NCBI GenBank assembly: GCA_029953675.1
Contig: JAMWBK010000006.1
Location: 186,001-250,000, forward strand
Length of the DNA stretch: 64,000 bases
Source of the DNA: Rhodosorus marinus
Taxonomy: Eukaryota; Rhodophyta; Stylonematophyceae; Stylonematales; Stylonemataceae
Direction of reading: 5' to 3'
In this document: positions 53,141-64,000 of the stretch, one piece after another
Layout of the letters: each line of letters opens with the position of its first letter
How positions within the stretch are numbered: position 1 is the first letter of the stretch
Made by a program: the position numbers and the translations under genes
The notes under the pieces: model-generated
Databases searched by the model: none
What the model was told of the DNA's origin: nothing
Seen by the model: only the letters and a program-made list of their open reading frames with translations

Positions 53141-55391
53141 GGTAGGAAGCGCTTTTGTGCAGATCAAAACCACGTCTCCTAAAAGTCAGGAACTGAGCAG
53201 AAACTAGGGAAACTGAAACGGGAAGCTAGAAGAATGTGTCGGGCTTGCCCTTCCTCATTCACAAGAGAAATGATATTAAAAAAGAAAACCTATGATACAA
53301 TTCTGCACCTCCCCCACAAAACAAAAAAGGCCCCCACAACCAAACTCGAAACCAACCGAACTGACTCCAACCAAGCACCTGTCCCTTTCCCAGGACATCA
53401 TCAGTACTCTAGAATAATGAACCTTTCATTGTTTCAGGACATGTCCTACAGAAATACCCCCAAAAAGTTCCACCACGGAACCTAGCTCATCGACCCCGGT
53501 ATCTCAATCCAGTGATCCTCTCAACCGTTATCCACCCAACAAAAATGCACATTACTTCCACGTTCCTCATTCGATCTGATTCACCTCATCCTGTATTCCT
53601 CTCTATCCCATTCCATCTGATTCCCTCCAGATCTTCCTCCTAAACCAGATAGTCCCATCCCCCCATATACCCCATCTTATCAACACAACCCACCCAAAAC
53701 ATGAACCTTAAAACAACCTCCCGCAAGAACTCAAAATCCCCAACTACAGGTTTTGCTATTCCCAACAATTCCTCTGCCAAATCACAAAATGAAGATCAAA
53801 AACTTTTTAAGCTGTAAAAATTTGCGGTTGGACTCAAATCATGTTTACAATAACTTATTTCAAAGGATCTCGATTCCACCATTGGGGTTCTTGTTTCCCA
53901 GAAAATCTGGGATTGCGAATTTGGCTGTTGCAAAAAAAATTTCGTGTTATTTTGAAGTATCGTGATCACTATTGGCGTCCTTTGGGTGAGGTTGATGAGT
54001 GATGATTGGATACTTTTGCTGATTTAGATCGCAATCTTGATACCGTATGGCTATAAATTGGTTTTATTGGACAAGAGAAAATTTAGATTGCAATCTTGAT
54101 CTTACTTCCGTCCAATGAATTTATCTGGTTCAGTTCAACAAAGGAAAAAAAAAGGGATGAGAAAAAGGCCTCCTGAGATACATTGAAGAGCTCTTTTTTC
54201 CTGTCCTTCCTGTTTTCCTTTTTCGTTGCACGGATTTTTAGGGGGATGGAAGCAACATCCGAGGTGTCGTTGTTGGTGTGTGGGGGGGGAGAGGTTAGTG
54301 GTAGCGTAGTCCTCTGCTGTGACTAGAAACTGTGATTTTTGGAGCCCACGAACGGGTTTTTCGACACCAATCTGCGATGACAGGAGTGGAGATGACTTCT
54401 TTTTTCGGATGAATCACTGTTTGACCAACTAATCCCACTTGACCAGAGCACCAGCTCTTGCGACTAGAACACAAGAGCTGGTATTCGAGCCGTTTAACCC
54501 CTGTATCTGGTAGTGAATCATCACGTTTTCAATGTGGGGGTGCTTATGGTTTCCGCCAGCTTAGCTCATGTTCTCGCGGGAAATTCGTCCAGGAGCAGCT
54601 CAAATCGGACGCAACTTCATAAAAAAGACAGATTTGAGTGCTCTTCCACTTACTAAAATAACCACAAGGTCAGAGCCGCAACCCACCCCGCCGTTGCAGT
54701 GGGCCCAACCCGTGCAAACGGCACCTCTCTCTCCCGCATTCCCTTCCATATTCTTAGTACGCAGTAGTGGTTTGAACGTAAGGATCCAATCCTAAAATAC
54801 GATATCGATCACCTCCTCAACAAGCAAATCATCATTTTTTTAGTTCAAAAACGAGCTTTTCAATCCCATTATCTGAGCAGCATGCCCCCCACCAGCAAAC
54901 CAATAATCATATAAATTTAAAACATTCCATAAATTTAGAAGACTTTCATAATAAAAAACAATAGCAATCATAAAATAGAATTGGATTCAATTGAAATGAT
55001 TTGTTTTTGGGATCATTATGAAAAATCGACGGTTTTCGAATGCTGGGGGCCCCCTCTTCAGCTGCGCTAAAACGCTTGGGATTGTGGTCAATCACACTGC
55101 TGATCGGTGCCTTTGTGCTTCTATTTGGTACGGTTGATTTGGTTTGGGGGGCACCCGTTGGGAGGGAGGTAGTTGTGGGGAGAGGAGGTTAAGGCGTTGC
55201 TATTTTGCAAGTGGAATATTGTGGGAGGGTTTAGGATTGTTGTTTTGGTACGTGGGTGTTTGCTTGTTTGTGGGAGATTGGATTGAGGAGTGGGAGTGCT
55301 TTTTTTTTGTTGAAGGAAAGTCGTAAGACCGGGTTGGGAGCTGGGAACTTTTTTTTTTGCTAGACTTTTTGTGTTTAGAAAGCGGGGGAAG
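53141..55391. other. intergenic, no supported gene
   Basis: A pyrimidine-rich left part (5' flank of the PI4K-like gene, perhaps with an unresolved 5' exon) is followed by AT-rich DNA. A perfect hairpin lies at 54450-54482. The last 300 bp are G/T-rich, the 5' flank of the complex III gene. Confidence 0.45.
54450..54482 (+). other. perfect 11-bp hairpin
   Basis: ACCAGCTCTTG at 54450-54460 is exactly complementary to CAAGAGCTGGT at 54472-54482, with an 11-base loop. Non-coding context, no T-run after it. Confidence 0.6.
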
Positions 55392-55667
55392 ATGCCTTTG
55401 AAGACTCGTTTATTTAGCTATACTACCCAGCGGCACCCAAAGTTTCAGCCTAAGGCTCCTTTGACGGGATTGGTGGAATACACGCATTCGCCGTACGAGC
55501 TCAAGCTCTTTGGGGACTGGCAGGATTGGTCGGTCATTAAGCACAGGCTTCGCTACAATCTGTATGGACCGGTTAGGTTCCTTCTTCCCAGCGGTCTTTT
55601 TATTTACGGACTTTTCAAGTGGGCAGACGGGAAGCATGAACAGCTAGCAAAGGAGCATCGCTATTAG
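55392..55667 (+). CDS. cytochrome bc1 complex subunit 8-like (QCR8/UQCRQ)
   Basis: Single exon, 91 residues, a typical size. The order VEYTHSPYELKLF, a basic amphipathic stretch VIKHRLRYNLYGPVR, one membrane helix FLLPSGLFIYGLFKW and the charged end KHEQLAKEHRY matches subunit 8 of respiratory complex III, whose ...YxxSPxxxK, P-rich helix and C-terminal EH-R are shared from yeast to plants. It sits in the mitochondrial inner membrane beside cytochrome b. The frame opens seven codons earlier with GTG; ATG 55392 is used. Short length makes the call less than certain. Confidence 0.68.
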   Translation: MPLKTRLFSYTTQRHPKFQPKAPLTGLVEYTHSPYELKLFGDWQDWSVIKHRLRYNLYGPVRFLLPSGLFIYGLFKWADGKHEQLAKEHRY

Positions 55668-55814
55668 GGCCTACCGCGGTTGCAAGCGTGATCCAGCCCC
55701 TGATGAGTAATGGTGGGACCCCAGCGGAAGGAAGCACTTTCAATTTGTTCCTCCCCTTGCTCTTTTAACCTTCTACTACATAGCTTGTGGTGAATTGTAC
55801 CAATGAGACAGCTC

Positions 55815-55980
55815 CTTTGTTAAAGTCAAGTAAAAAGACTCATTCCCAGGACGAGAGGCGACGACTTCAGAAGAGGGATACGGACGCACGGCAGCCTCTT
55901 TGTTAAAGTCAAGTAACAATACTCGTTCCCAAGACGAGTGGAGGCGACTTCAAGAGAGGGATACGGACGCATGGCAGCCT
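55815..55980 (+). repeat. 83-bp tandem duplication
   Basis: Two adjacent 83-bp copies (55815-55897 and 55898-55980) begin CTTTGTTAAAGTCAAGTAA and end GGATACGGACGCACGGCAGC with about ten differences. It lies about 150 bp downstream of the complex III subunit stop codon, probably in or near its 3' untranslated region. Confidence 0.85.
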
Positions 55981-56426
55981 CTTTCGGGACCGCTACTTCA
56001 GGTTTTTGACGACGCCTGCTATTGGACAAAACCAATGCTTTCGGCTGGTTTCGTTTACCTCTCGTCGAATTCCTCGAGATGGGATGAAATAACGACAAAA
56101 ACATCTTTGTTAATGGACTCGATTGGATCAGTGCACGACAGGATCCGGAGTTAAGCCGACGTCCAAATTGATTGCGAAGGGAAGTAGCTTAGCTGTGAAG
56201 ATCAACGGATTATTTACAAGAAAGAAATAATCATTATTTTAGATACTAAGCGCACGATCAAAGGGATTGAGCGGACGCGAACGTTTTCGGGCAAATTTCA
56301 TTTCATTCAAAGCGGCTTCATGACAACATCCAAGAGTTCTAACCAAAGCAGCTCTGCGTCGAAGGATTTCGCTCATAAGCTGATTGGAGAGCGTACTATA
56401 AATTCAGTCAGTGAGCTCATGAGAAT

Positions 56427-56450
56427 CGAACCCGCCGTAAAGCGGGTTCG
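56427..56450 (+). other. perfect 9-bp stem-loop
   Basis: CGAACCCGC and GCGGGTTCG flank a 6-base loop. In minus sense it looks superficially like a tRNA T-arm, but the loop and the rest of a cloverleaf do not fit. Confidence 0.5.
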
Positions 56451-56561
56451 TTGAGATAATGGGTCATGAAAACGGTTTACAACACATACAAAAAAGAAAA
56501 AGAACAGCGAACGCATGAACAACCAGAATAGTGTGTCGCCTACGTAGTGCTTAGCAAGCCC

Positions 56562-57298
56562 TCAGACTGTCTCAATGGACGGGTAGAAGAGCAGGATATG
56601 GGTTCCAGCAAAGATCAGAAGGAACCAGAATGCCCCCCAGAAAGCGGCGGAACCATGAAAAACAAAAACAACAAGAACGAAGGCGACTCCCAGTAACACC
56701 CTTTTCGATGTCTGGTTTATGACCACAGTGTCCGTCACTCTGATATCCTTCCCTCTCGATCCATAAAACCAGGACGCCAGGCACAAGAATCCCACAAGGG
56801 AAAGGACGCCCAAAGGATGAATGAATAATAACAACAGCAAATACAGAGCGCATGCAATTACATCTTAAAGTAATCAAAAGAAAAAAAAGGCGTTAGAACG
56901 TTGCTGCTCTCAAAACACGTAGGGTAGTAATTCTTTCCAACACATAGAACTGAGGTGGGCTACGCACAGTTGGAGAAGAAGACTTCTGAATTGTGGGTAA
57001 TACGTTCATGAATCTCCGATGTCTTGGGCCACTTGAAATTGTTGAAGTCAAAGAACTCCCCCCAGGGTCTCGCGGACTCAAACACCAGCTTCACGCGCTC
57101 GCCAAATGAAGAATCCGTCGACAGATCAAACGGCGCAGTGTACAGGCTAGGAAACCCAGAACTCTCCCTCTCCGGCTCCTCGCTCACAGCAGGATAAGCC
57201 GGGCCAGACTGGTACCCAGTCCCCGAAACCTCCCGCTCCTCCTCCGTAAACGCAGCCGCAGATTTCGTCGTCTCACCAATCGTCTGATACCCAGCCAT
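56562..57298 (-). CDS. PRA1-family (prenylated Rab acceptor) membrane protein
   Basis: Exons 57298-56968 and 56863-56562 join in frame to 210 residues. The cytosolic N-half is followed by ARPWGEFFDFNNFKWP and ERITHNSEVFFSNYVI, the PRA1 signature (RPW-EF-D---F--P ... R---N---Y--NY). Two membrane hairpins then follow: LYLLLLFIHPLGVLSLVGFL and RVLLGVAFVLVVFVF ... FWGAFWFLLIFAGTHILLFY. PRA1 proteins bind prenylated Rab GTPases and help sort ER-Golgi cargo. The intron was placed where a phase-1 T joins AT to make the Tyr of SNYVIACALY; this is the only join that keeps the conserved NY. It lies on the minus strand, converging with the complex III gene. Confidence 0.85.
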
Positions 57299-58864
57299 CT
57301 CTTCCTACAAACCCCCTGCCCCCACCCCAGCCAAGATCCACCAACCCAAATTTCAATCACTTCACTCGTCTATAATCAAAACCCTAACCTAATCCAACCC
57401 AACACCAAACAACCCTATTCTTAGAACTACATAAACTGCCTTTTACCCCCTCCCATACATCCTCCTCATCCATCCACACCTCCCACCTCTTCTCCCCGCC
57501 CTAACTTTACCATCGACATAAAAAAAGGCTTATCTACGTCCATGGCCATCTCACCTCTTTAAATCTACTAAAAACAAAAAACTCCTATTCAAAAACAGCG
57601 CACCAATGTTACTTCTCCCAATCATATCCCCTTCAATTTTTCAAAACAAAAAAAGAACATTCCTTTTTCTTATGGCCAAAAATCCGTTATTTTGAGTTGG
57701 CCAATGTGCGTGTAGTATGTTGCCATTCTGTAGATATTTCTCCCGAAATACATTATCCACCAGGCCATCTAAAAAAAACCACAAATAGAAAATATAAGAT
57801 TTCTTCTGCCGCTTTCTATTCTTATTGGTAGATTTACATGTTTCCATTCCTCTTCCCTTGGACCCATCGTCTTTAGTTAAATGTTTCTTCCGCGTTATGT
57901 ATTATTATTGAAAAAAGCATATTCTGGAAACTGATATGTTGATGTGGATATTGACAATGTCGATACTCGTCCGTTGGATTTCTTCGAGTGCGGGATTCCG
58001 CAGTCAATCATTATAAAGATATCATGCGAAGTCAATCAATATGAAATATTTCCTTGTGGGTTTTGGGGTTCAATTCTCATGCAGAGTTGTTGTCGACTTG
58101 GATTTTGGAGGAGAGAATCACTACAGGCAGATAAGCACATTCATTCAGAAGCATTGAGGAGGTGAAGATCGAATTCTTTCTGCGGAAAGCAAAGTTTAGG
58201 TAAGCACATCTCAGCTATGGCCGTTACACATCGGAGTGAGATGGCGCGGATGATTTACTTGTGAATTGCCGAGTTCATGCCCCTTTCTCCCCACCATATG
58301 TAACCAGTCTTGTTTTCATTATCGTTCTACTCAGATCGCCTTCCGAGTATCTTCAAGGCGTGCTGCGCCTAGGATGCAACGTCAACTCACCTCCGCCTGT
58401 GTCTAATCAGTGCTATCGAAACTGGTCAGAGTGCGTGGCATCGTCCTCATTTCGCGTTGAGGAGCTCGTTTACGTAGATCGACAGTCTTCCACTCTTGTC
58501 CAGCCAAACGCAGAGAGAGTTTAGTTGGCAACCTTGACGAGGGGCCTACGACGTTCTTTTCGTCCTGAATAGAGGAGGCCTTGTCACCGCAAGCGCAGTA
58601 CTTATGCAAAAAAAATCACCAGAGCGCGTCCACTCCGAACGAATCGGAGGTTGTCATTTATTGTCAAACCTTGGTAGAGGCCTTCTCTTCGAACGTCATT
58701 GCGCTCCACACGCCATCGATGGTGATACAGCCGTGTCATTGCCGCGTGGCAATATGGCGCTAGTTAATGCAGTTAATTATAGACATAGTCGATCAACAGA
58801 TGTTAAGCACTGATAGATAGGTTCGATGACGCTCGATCCTTTCCAACCCTACGGGCCATTGGTC
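57299..58864. other. intergenic, no supported gene
   Basis: The first 300 bp are pyrimidine-rich (5' flank of the PRA1 gene). The rest has only short frames; an 87-codon plus-strand frame at 58261 has no family features. The right end is the 3' side of the Spt6 gene. Confidence 0.5.
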
Positions 58865-61800
58865 TCAGCTCGGTGGCGGCGGGGGCACTCGATAATGTTG
58901 ACCTGGCGCAGCGTAGTCGCTCGGAGGTGGCGGAGGGGGTTGCTGAGCACCTGCGTGATAGGACAGGTAAACGTCTTGACATTAGCTGATAGTTGCGCTA
59001 GCTAAACCTATTTCAAGATAGTGGCCGCAAAACTCACCAAAGTCGTAATTGCTCGGCATCGGTGCTGGGTCCGGGGCCAGTATGGTTGTACTAGGTACTC
59101 CTCCTCTCAAAGGAGTGCCAGGCATCCCCCTGCCTGGTGTTCCTGGCGCTGCTCGAAGTGGTGTGCCTACTCCAATTCTTGGGGTACCGGGTGGGTATCT
59201 TCCCGGAGTATTCGGGGGGTACCCGACTACGTGCGGGTTTTCCAGAGTCTTGAAATTCTTCTTGAACCAGTCGTAGAGAGCCGAGGGTGTTGGGTGAAGC
59301 ACGTTCCTCAATTTGAAGCCATCCGGAGTAACGATGACACTCGCCCGATTCACTGTCTTCGTTCCTGGTACAAATCCAAGCAAAAAGCTCCCCACTCTGT
59401 CCCTCCGCGTATCCGGACAGATCATGTAAGGAATCCGCTTCGGATCCCTGTTCTTCATGTCCCGGAGCGTGGCTTGAAGTTCGGCCCAGGAGACGTTCAA
59501 AAACTTGTCCCGGAAGCTAACCGCTTCGTTGTAATTCTGAACAATTGGGTCGATAACGCGAGAGAGAACTTCGTCCAAGCTCTCGTATCGCTCTGCCGTC
59601 GGACCAGAATTAGCCTCTACGTACAACAAGTTTTCCTTTCCGTTTATCACTTCCATCTCTTCGTTCACTTTGAAGTGCGCCACCACCCCCTGGTACAGCT
59701 TGTAAGTGAACGACACGGACTTCTTCGTGCTTCCCGGCCTAATAATCACCTCTCCAATCGGCGCCGGTTCCATAAGGCGCTCTGCTTCATCCGCAGTAAC
59801 GTCTTTCCAGAAGGGGTGCCTGGTGGACCGGTTCGCGAGATTTTCCTTACGAATCTGAACCAACATCTTGTCCCTCCGCAGACTCTTCTGCTTCTCGAGG
59901 GCCTTCTCCCGCTCCAAAAACTTCTCATCCCTGATTTCATCGTAACGCTTGCAGTAATCGTCGTAGAAAATCGGATCCTGAAAGCCGCTCATCGAGGCTG
60001 GATTGTTAAGTACTGACGCGCGACAAGAGAGTTTGACCTTGTACTCCTCGACAGTCAGCTCCTGCACTCTGCACATCGCCGAGCCCCCCGGAGTAACTCT
60101 CTCTACAAGTTCTTCATCTGTCAACCGCTGGTCAGAAAACTCCATTTTATGAATGAAACCCCGAATGCGCCCGTTAGCCACCATACATGAAACGCCGCTT
60201 CCGCTGTCAATGACCCTCAACTTCTCCGCTGTCACCATGGAGCCTATGTGTAGTTGAGTATCTGGATCCATTCCAGTGATACACCTAAACAGCACCTTCG
60301 GAGTGGGTTCAGTGAGCGGCACCCTCCAATCTCGGTACGGCTCATTGAACTCCTCCTCAATCAATCTAACCGTTTCCCTGTTTTTCCCCCGGCCCTTGGT
60401 CTCTAAATCCTTCGCGTATTGCTCCAGATCAAGGGCCTCCAGGAGTTCTGGATTCTCCATTAGCTCAAAGACAACTGCCGATGGATCCTTCCTCTTCGAT
60501 GCATCCTCGACAGACTGCTCGGCAATCTTGATTGCCACGTTGTAGTTCTCAAGGTGCATCCGCGTGTCCTCCAGAGGTTCGTAATCGGCAAATCTATCCA
60601 CATTCTTCTTCTTGTCCTTGCGCAGGCGCTTCCTGATAGCAGCAGCTGACTTTCCACCACTCGCCAGTTCGGGATCTCGAACCCTTAGGAACCCAGAAGC
60701 CGAGTAGAAGGTATTGTTCCCCAGCATATTCTTGACGAGCATATCTCTCCGGGATATCAACATGCCATTCTCGGAAGTCTCAATGGCTTGCAGCAACGAT
60801 TTCGCCTTTCTCGGTCCAAGTCCTCCTACATATTGCAATAAAGGTCTCAAGTGCGAGTGAATAATTGCCCTGTTAATATCGAAGCCGACTGTGTTCACAG
60901 AGCGAATCATAGACCGCCGTAGGACGTCCTTTTGGACCTCCGCAGGCAGAAGTCTTCCATTGTTAGTAAGTGGCAGATCGCGATAACCTTGTTTGTCCGC
61001 AACAATCGCTGCGTAGACAGTTAACGGCTCCTGAGTCAACCTGGCCAAACCCACGCCACGCCTCTGCAAGTACGAGAGCTCGGCAAGAGAGGCAATGGCA
61101 AGTTTCGTCTTGGCGTACGGAGTCACTAGAGTGTCCGGAACCAGAATTATTCTTTCCTTAACAGATCGTTCCAAATCCTGAAAGTCGCGTTCATCGTCTC
61201 TCGGAACGCCTAGGTAGTCCAACTCCTCCCGTCTAAAGTAGTCTCCCAGCAGCGCCAGGATATCATCACGAAGCCTTGTGGCGTCTTGACCTCCAGACCC
61301 AATCCCAATAGCGATGCAGTTCGGCTCGTACACCTGTATGACGTGCTTCCAGAGAAAGTTGCTGATCTCTTCTGGGATGGGATCGTCCCGCCTACGTCTC
61401 AGCCAACCTGCTGGGACTTCGTTCGTTCCAATCACTTCTCCGTCAGCGTCAAGTGCGACAAAGGTGGCGATCTGTGGACTTCCAGCGTATCTCTTCCTGG
61501 CCTCTGCAGTAGCTTCTTGAGAATCCCCTTGAACGTCCTCGTCTTCGTCTTTGGATGTCACGGTTATAGCCAGAGTCTTAGGTGATTGTTCCAATCCTTC
61601 GATCTTCACCGGGCCTTGGTGAAGCTCTCTGTCAATGCTCAGCGTCAGGGCCGCTTTCTGCTGCAAAATTGCTCTATCAAGGAGCTCCTTGCGTAGCTCC
61701 CTCTTTACCTCCTCGATTATAGCTCCGAGGGCCTCCTTGAGGATCATCCGTCTCTGGTCGTTCCAAGACATGGCCGTAGCACTGAGACTCTGCGAGAGAT

Positions 61801-63762
61801 AAAACCTGTTTAGGTCGTCCACCAATTCTTGGTAGTCTGTTTCGTTCATTGAAAGCTCGATTGTTGCGAGCCCTTCTTTCTCCACTTGGTGCATCATGAG
61901 AAATTCACCATCTCCGGACTGGGTCAGCAGTGCAAGCGGTTTATTCTGTACGGTACAAAAAGGTCGGAGCGGGTTGTCGTCGTCCACCTGTTTACGAGCC
62001 TTGGATGTCGGCATCGTCGAGACTTTCGCCGATGACCTGAAGGCGCTTCTCACATGTCGCATAATACCGCTTTCGGAGATAATCTCCGTTGTAATCAACG
62101 AACGTGCCAACTGCAGACACGTGGTAGGGTCGTCTAAGGTGCTCGAACGTGACTGAGAGGATGCCCAAGTAATGGCGACATCCTGTGGCTCAGAGGCAGG
62201 GTCAGCTGGTCTGTGTAGTGACTGATACTTTTGAAGGTTCTCAGATAGCTGGGACGCAGAAATGCCAAAGTGCTTCGCCAGCTCCCCAAGGCCAGATTTG
62301 CACAGGAACCGATAGCGTTCACGACGACGAGGCCTGCGTCGGCCTTTCTCCTCCCCCGTATCTGCTGCTCCGGTCGTAGAATAATACTTCTCCTGGAGCA
62401 GTGTTACGTGACGCTCTAAAGTGTTTATCTGCATCAAGTCGTTCGTAAACCCAGCTTCATCAGTAAGGTTCTTCAGTATATTCGTGTCGTCTTCAATTCT
62501 GGCCTCGGGTGCCTTGTTCAATTGCTCCAGAAAGTTCTTTTTCCTTTCAGTCAAGTGACTCCATCGGCGATCCCAATCCATCACTGTCCAGAGGGAAGTC
62601 CAATCGCCTAACTCATCAAATCCGGAACTCTTCATCAAATCTCCCATGATGTACTCCTTTCTGTAGACTGCCACGAACGGAATATCCAGAGTCTCCACGT
62701 GCAGAAAAGCAAGAAGAACAGATATCTTGCCTATAGTTGCCTCTCTTTCGTACTCATCGTGATCTGGACTACTGAAAGCCGACTGGTAAATCCACTCCGC
62801 TTCCTCCCCGAGATCTTCCTTATGAGCTCGTCTCCTATGTCCAAAATGCTCCTGCAAGTACTCGGGCATGTCCTTGCTTCGGATTTCCTCATCGCGATCG
62901 GTAAGGAGCCTCTCACGAGCTAACGACGGGTCCACCTTGATAGTCAGTTTTCGCAGATCCTCCATGTCGTTGATTTGAGTCTCCTCATTGGCTTCCTCTT
63001 TCCTGAGCATTGGTCCTGCATCTTTTCCATCTGCACACAGAGATGTTTCGAAATCGCGGGGATTAAAAATTGATCAGGTCGACGACGATGATTGCAAAAG
63101 TTACGATAAGACATAAAATTCAAGGAAACCTTCCGCTTACCTTCATCATCTGACACGACAAGAAAATCGATTCCTTGCAACTCATCCACATCCTTCTGGT
63201 CTCCAAAAATTTCTCGGGCGTCCTCTAGAGCGGCTGTATGAACTTCATCCGCGCCGCCCTTTCTTCGTCGTCTGTCGCCCTCGTCATCCTCGATGAAATT
63301 GTCCATTTCGTCTCCCTCGTCATCGTCATAGTCAATGTCTTCATCCGGACCTCGTCGCCTACTGTCTTCCTTCCCCTGATTGCGAACCTCACGGTCTGAC
63401 TCGTCCTCGCTCGCATCTCGTTCTAATCGTCTCAACTTTCCTTTCTTCTTTACCTTCACTCCAGCCTCCTCCAGAAGATCGAGATCTCCTTCTTCCATCT
63501 CTATCTCTTCTCGACCTCGCTTCCTTTTCTTTTTCTTCTTTTTAATGGATCGGGCTTCATCATCCTCATCCTCGTTCTCCTCTCCGCCGGCTTCTTCATC
63601 TCCGACCAAAAAATCGTCCTGCTCGTACTCGTTTGGAACATCATCATCCTCGCTAGAATCAAAATCCTCCGAGTCCTTGTCCTCATCCTTCACTTTAACT
63701 ACCACCTCTTCCTCCTCCTCCTCCGAACCTTCAGCTGCCTCGTTTTCCACAAAAGAACTCAT
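58865..63762 (-). CDS. SPT6: transcription elongation factor Spt6
   Basis: Exons 63762-63141, 63030-59038 and 58950-58865 give 1566 residues. The order is that of Spt6: an acidic N-terminus (to about 230) with DDFLVGDEEAG; a helix-turn-helix core (QEHFGHRRRAHKEDLGEEAE); a YqgF-like domain (PNCIAIGIGSGGQD, near 785); a helix-hairpin-helix (QYVGGLGPRKAKSLLQAIE, near 935); a DLD; an S1 domain (LHIGSMVTAEKLRV ... RGFIHKMEFS); and tandem SH2 domains (HPFWKDVTADEAERLM ... GEVIIRPGS). The end is a PGTP-repeat tail (PGRYPPGTPRIGVGTPLRAA) closed by a Pro-rich last exon (AQQPPPPPPSDYAAPG). Spt6 is a histone chaperone riding on RNA polymerase II, its SH2 pair binding the phosphorylated linker. Both joins keep frame; the last one replaces an unconserved read-through end. 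Confidence 0.96.
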
Positions 63763-64000
63763 GGTTTCAAGCTTTCTCCCTCACCTAGAAACACCTTCAA
63801 CACAACCCGCCCACACAAAAAACTTCCACGAACCAAAAAGCTTCAACAAGCAAACTTCATAACATAACTACGGGGTACTTCCTCTTGAAAGCTGCTCACT
63901 ATAGCCCATCCCATTCCCTTTTCCCCTCCTAATCCCTAAAAACGTCACAGCCTTGTTCCGAAAACTTACGATATTCCAATCCCTTAAAGAAACCCTGCTC
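63763..64000. promoter_or_regulatory. 5' flank of the Spt6 gene
   Basis: Pyrimidine/A-rich DNA upstream of the Spt6 start codon. No TATA box was recognised on the minus strand. Confidence 0.35.

Larger units (their letters stand above)
55668..56561. other. intergenic between convergent genes
   Basis: It contains an 83-bp tandem duplication and a 9-bp perfect stem-loop (both listed). No coding frame is supported. Confidence 0.5.

Noticed and set aside
56400-56470. Minus-sense GGCGGGTTCGATTC as a tRNA T-arm
   Set aside because: The bases form a simple 9-bp hairpin with a 6-base loop. No anticodon or D-arm can be drawn around it.
59021-60016. 331-codon plus-strand frame
   Set aside because: It lies antisense to the conserved SH2 and C-terminal coding region of Spt6 and has no family features.
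63380-63862. Ser-rich 160-codon plus-strand frame
   Set aside because: It is the antisense of the Asp/Glu/Lys-rich N-terminus of Spt6, which produces Ser/Phe-rich shadows.

Overview
This window looks like nuclear DNA of a photosynthetic eukaryote. Most genes are split by short GT-AG introns of roughly 60-125 bp, and the products are typical eukaryotic ones: Spt6, eIF2B-beta, a syntaxin, PI4K, PRA1, a U-box cyclophilin and mitochondrial proteins. Several others look plastid-directed: a 2Fe-2S ferredoxin, an NDC1-type NAD(P)H dehydrogenase, a shikimate-kinase-fold protein and a TLDc-like protein. Their N-termini are Arg/Ser-rich with an early Phe (for example MAFVAGVSG in the ferredoxin) and have no preceding signal peptide. 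That is the style known for primary plastids of red algae and glaucophytes, so a red alga is my inference, not a proof.

Layout. 0-4.3 kb: a GT32 glycosyltransferase and a small three-exon bZIP-like gene. 4.3-9.25 kb: gene-poor, AT-rich, no supported gene. 9.25-12.99 kb: a Ty3/gypsy-type LTR retrotransposon with 291-bp LTRs and a 5-bp target-site duplication, internally rearranged so that gag and pol face each other. 13-18.3 kb: NDC1-like dehydrogenase, a hairpin, proteasome assembly chaperone 1, and ferredoxin. 18.3-20.5 kb: gene-poor, with a possible copia relic. 20.5-26.6 kb: three folding-related genes (PPIL2-like U-box cyclophilin, TTC4/Cns1-like TPR co-chaperone, FKBP). The first two are divergent around a 12-bp minisatellite. 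27.7-31.6 kb: TLDc-like protein, syntaxin-6/61-type Qc-SNARE, eIF2B-beta. 33.8-37.5 kb: a possible tubby-fold protein, a shikimate-kinase-like protein, an unidentified open region and an ApaH-like phosphatase. 38.7-45.4 kb: a 953-residue PPR protein, a coiled-coil protein and an SLC25 pyrimidine-nucleotide-type carrier. 47.4-48 kb: a SHAQKYF-class MYB factor. 51.8-53.1 kb: a PI4K-gamma-type kinase. 55.4-63.8 kb: complex III subunit 8, a PRA1 protein and full-length Spt6.

Genes lie on both strands with no operon logic. Functions are scattered: plastid redox and RNA metabolism, proteostasis, membrane traffic, translation and transcription elongation. Exon joins were worked out by hand from reading frame, GT-AG sites and remembered family consensus; no alignment or RNA data were available. 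I did not find a clearly new multi-gene system. The most unusual items are the rearranged retroelement, a long G-U-compatible hairpin, a minisatellite filling a divergent promoter, and some enzymes with altered key residues.
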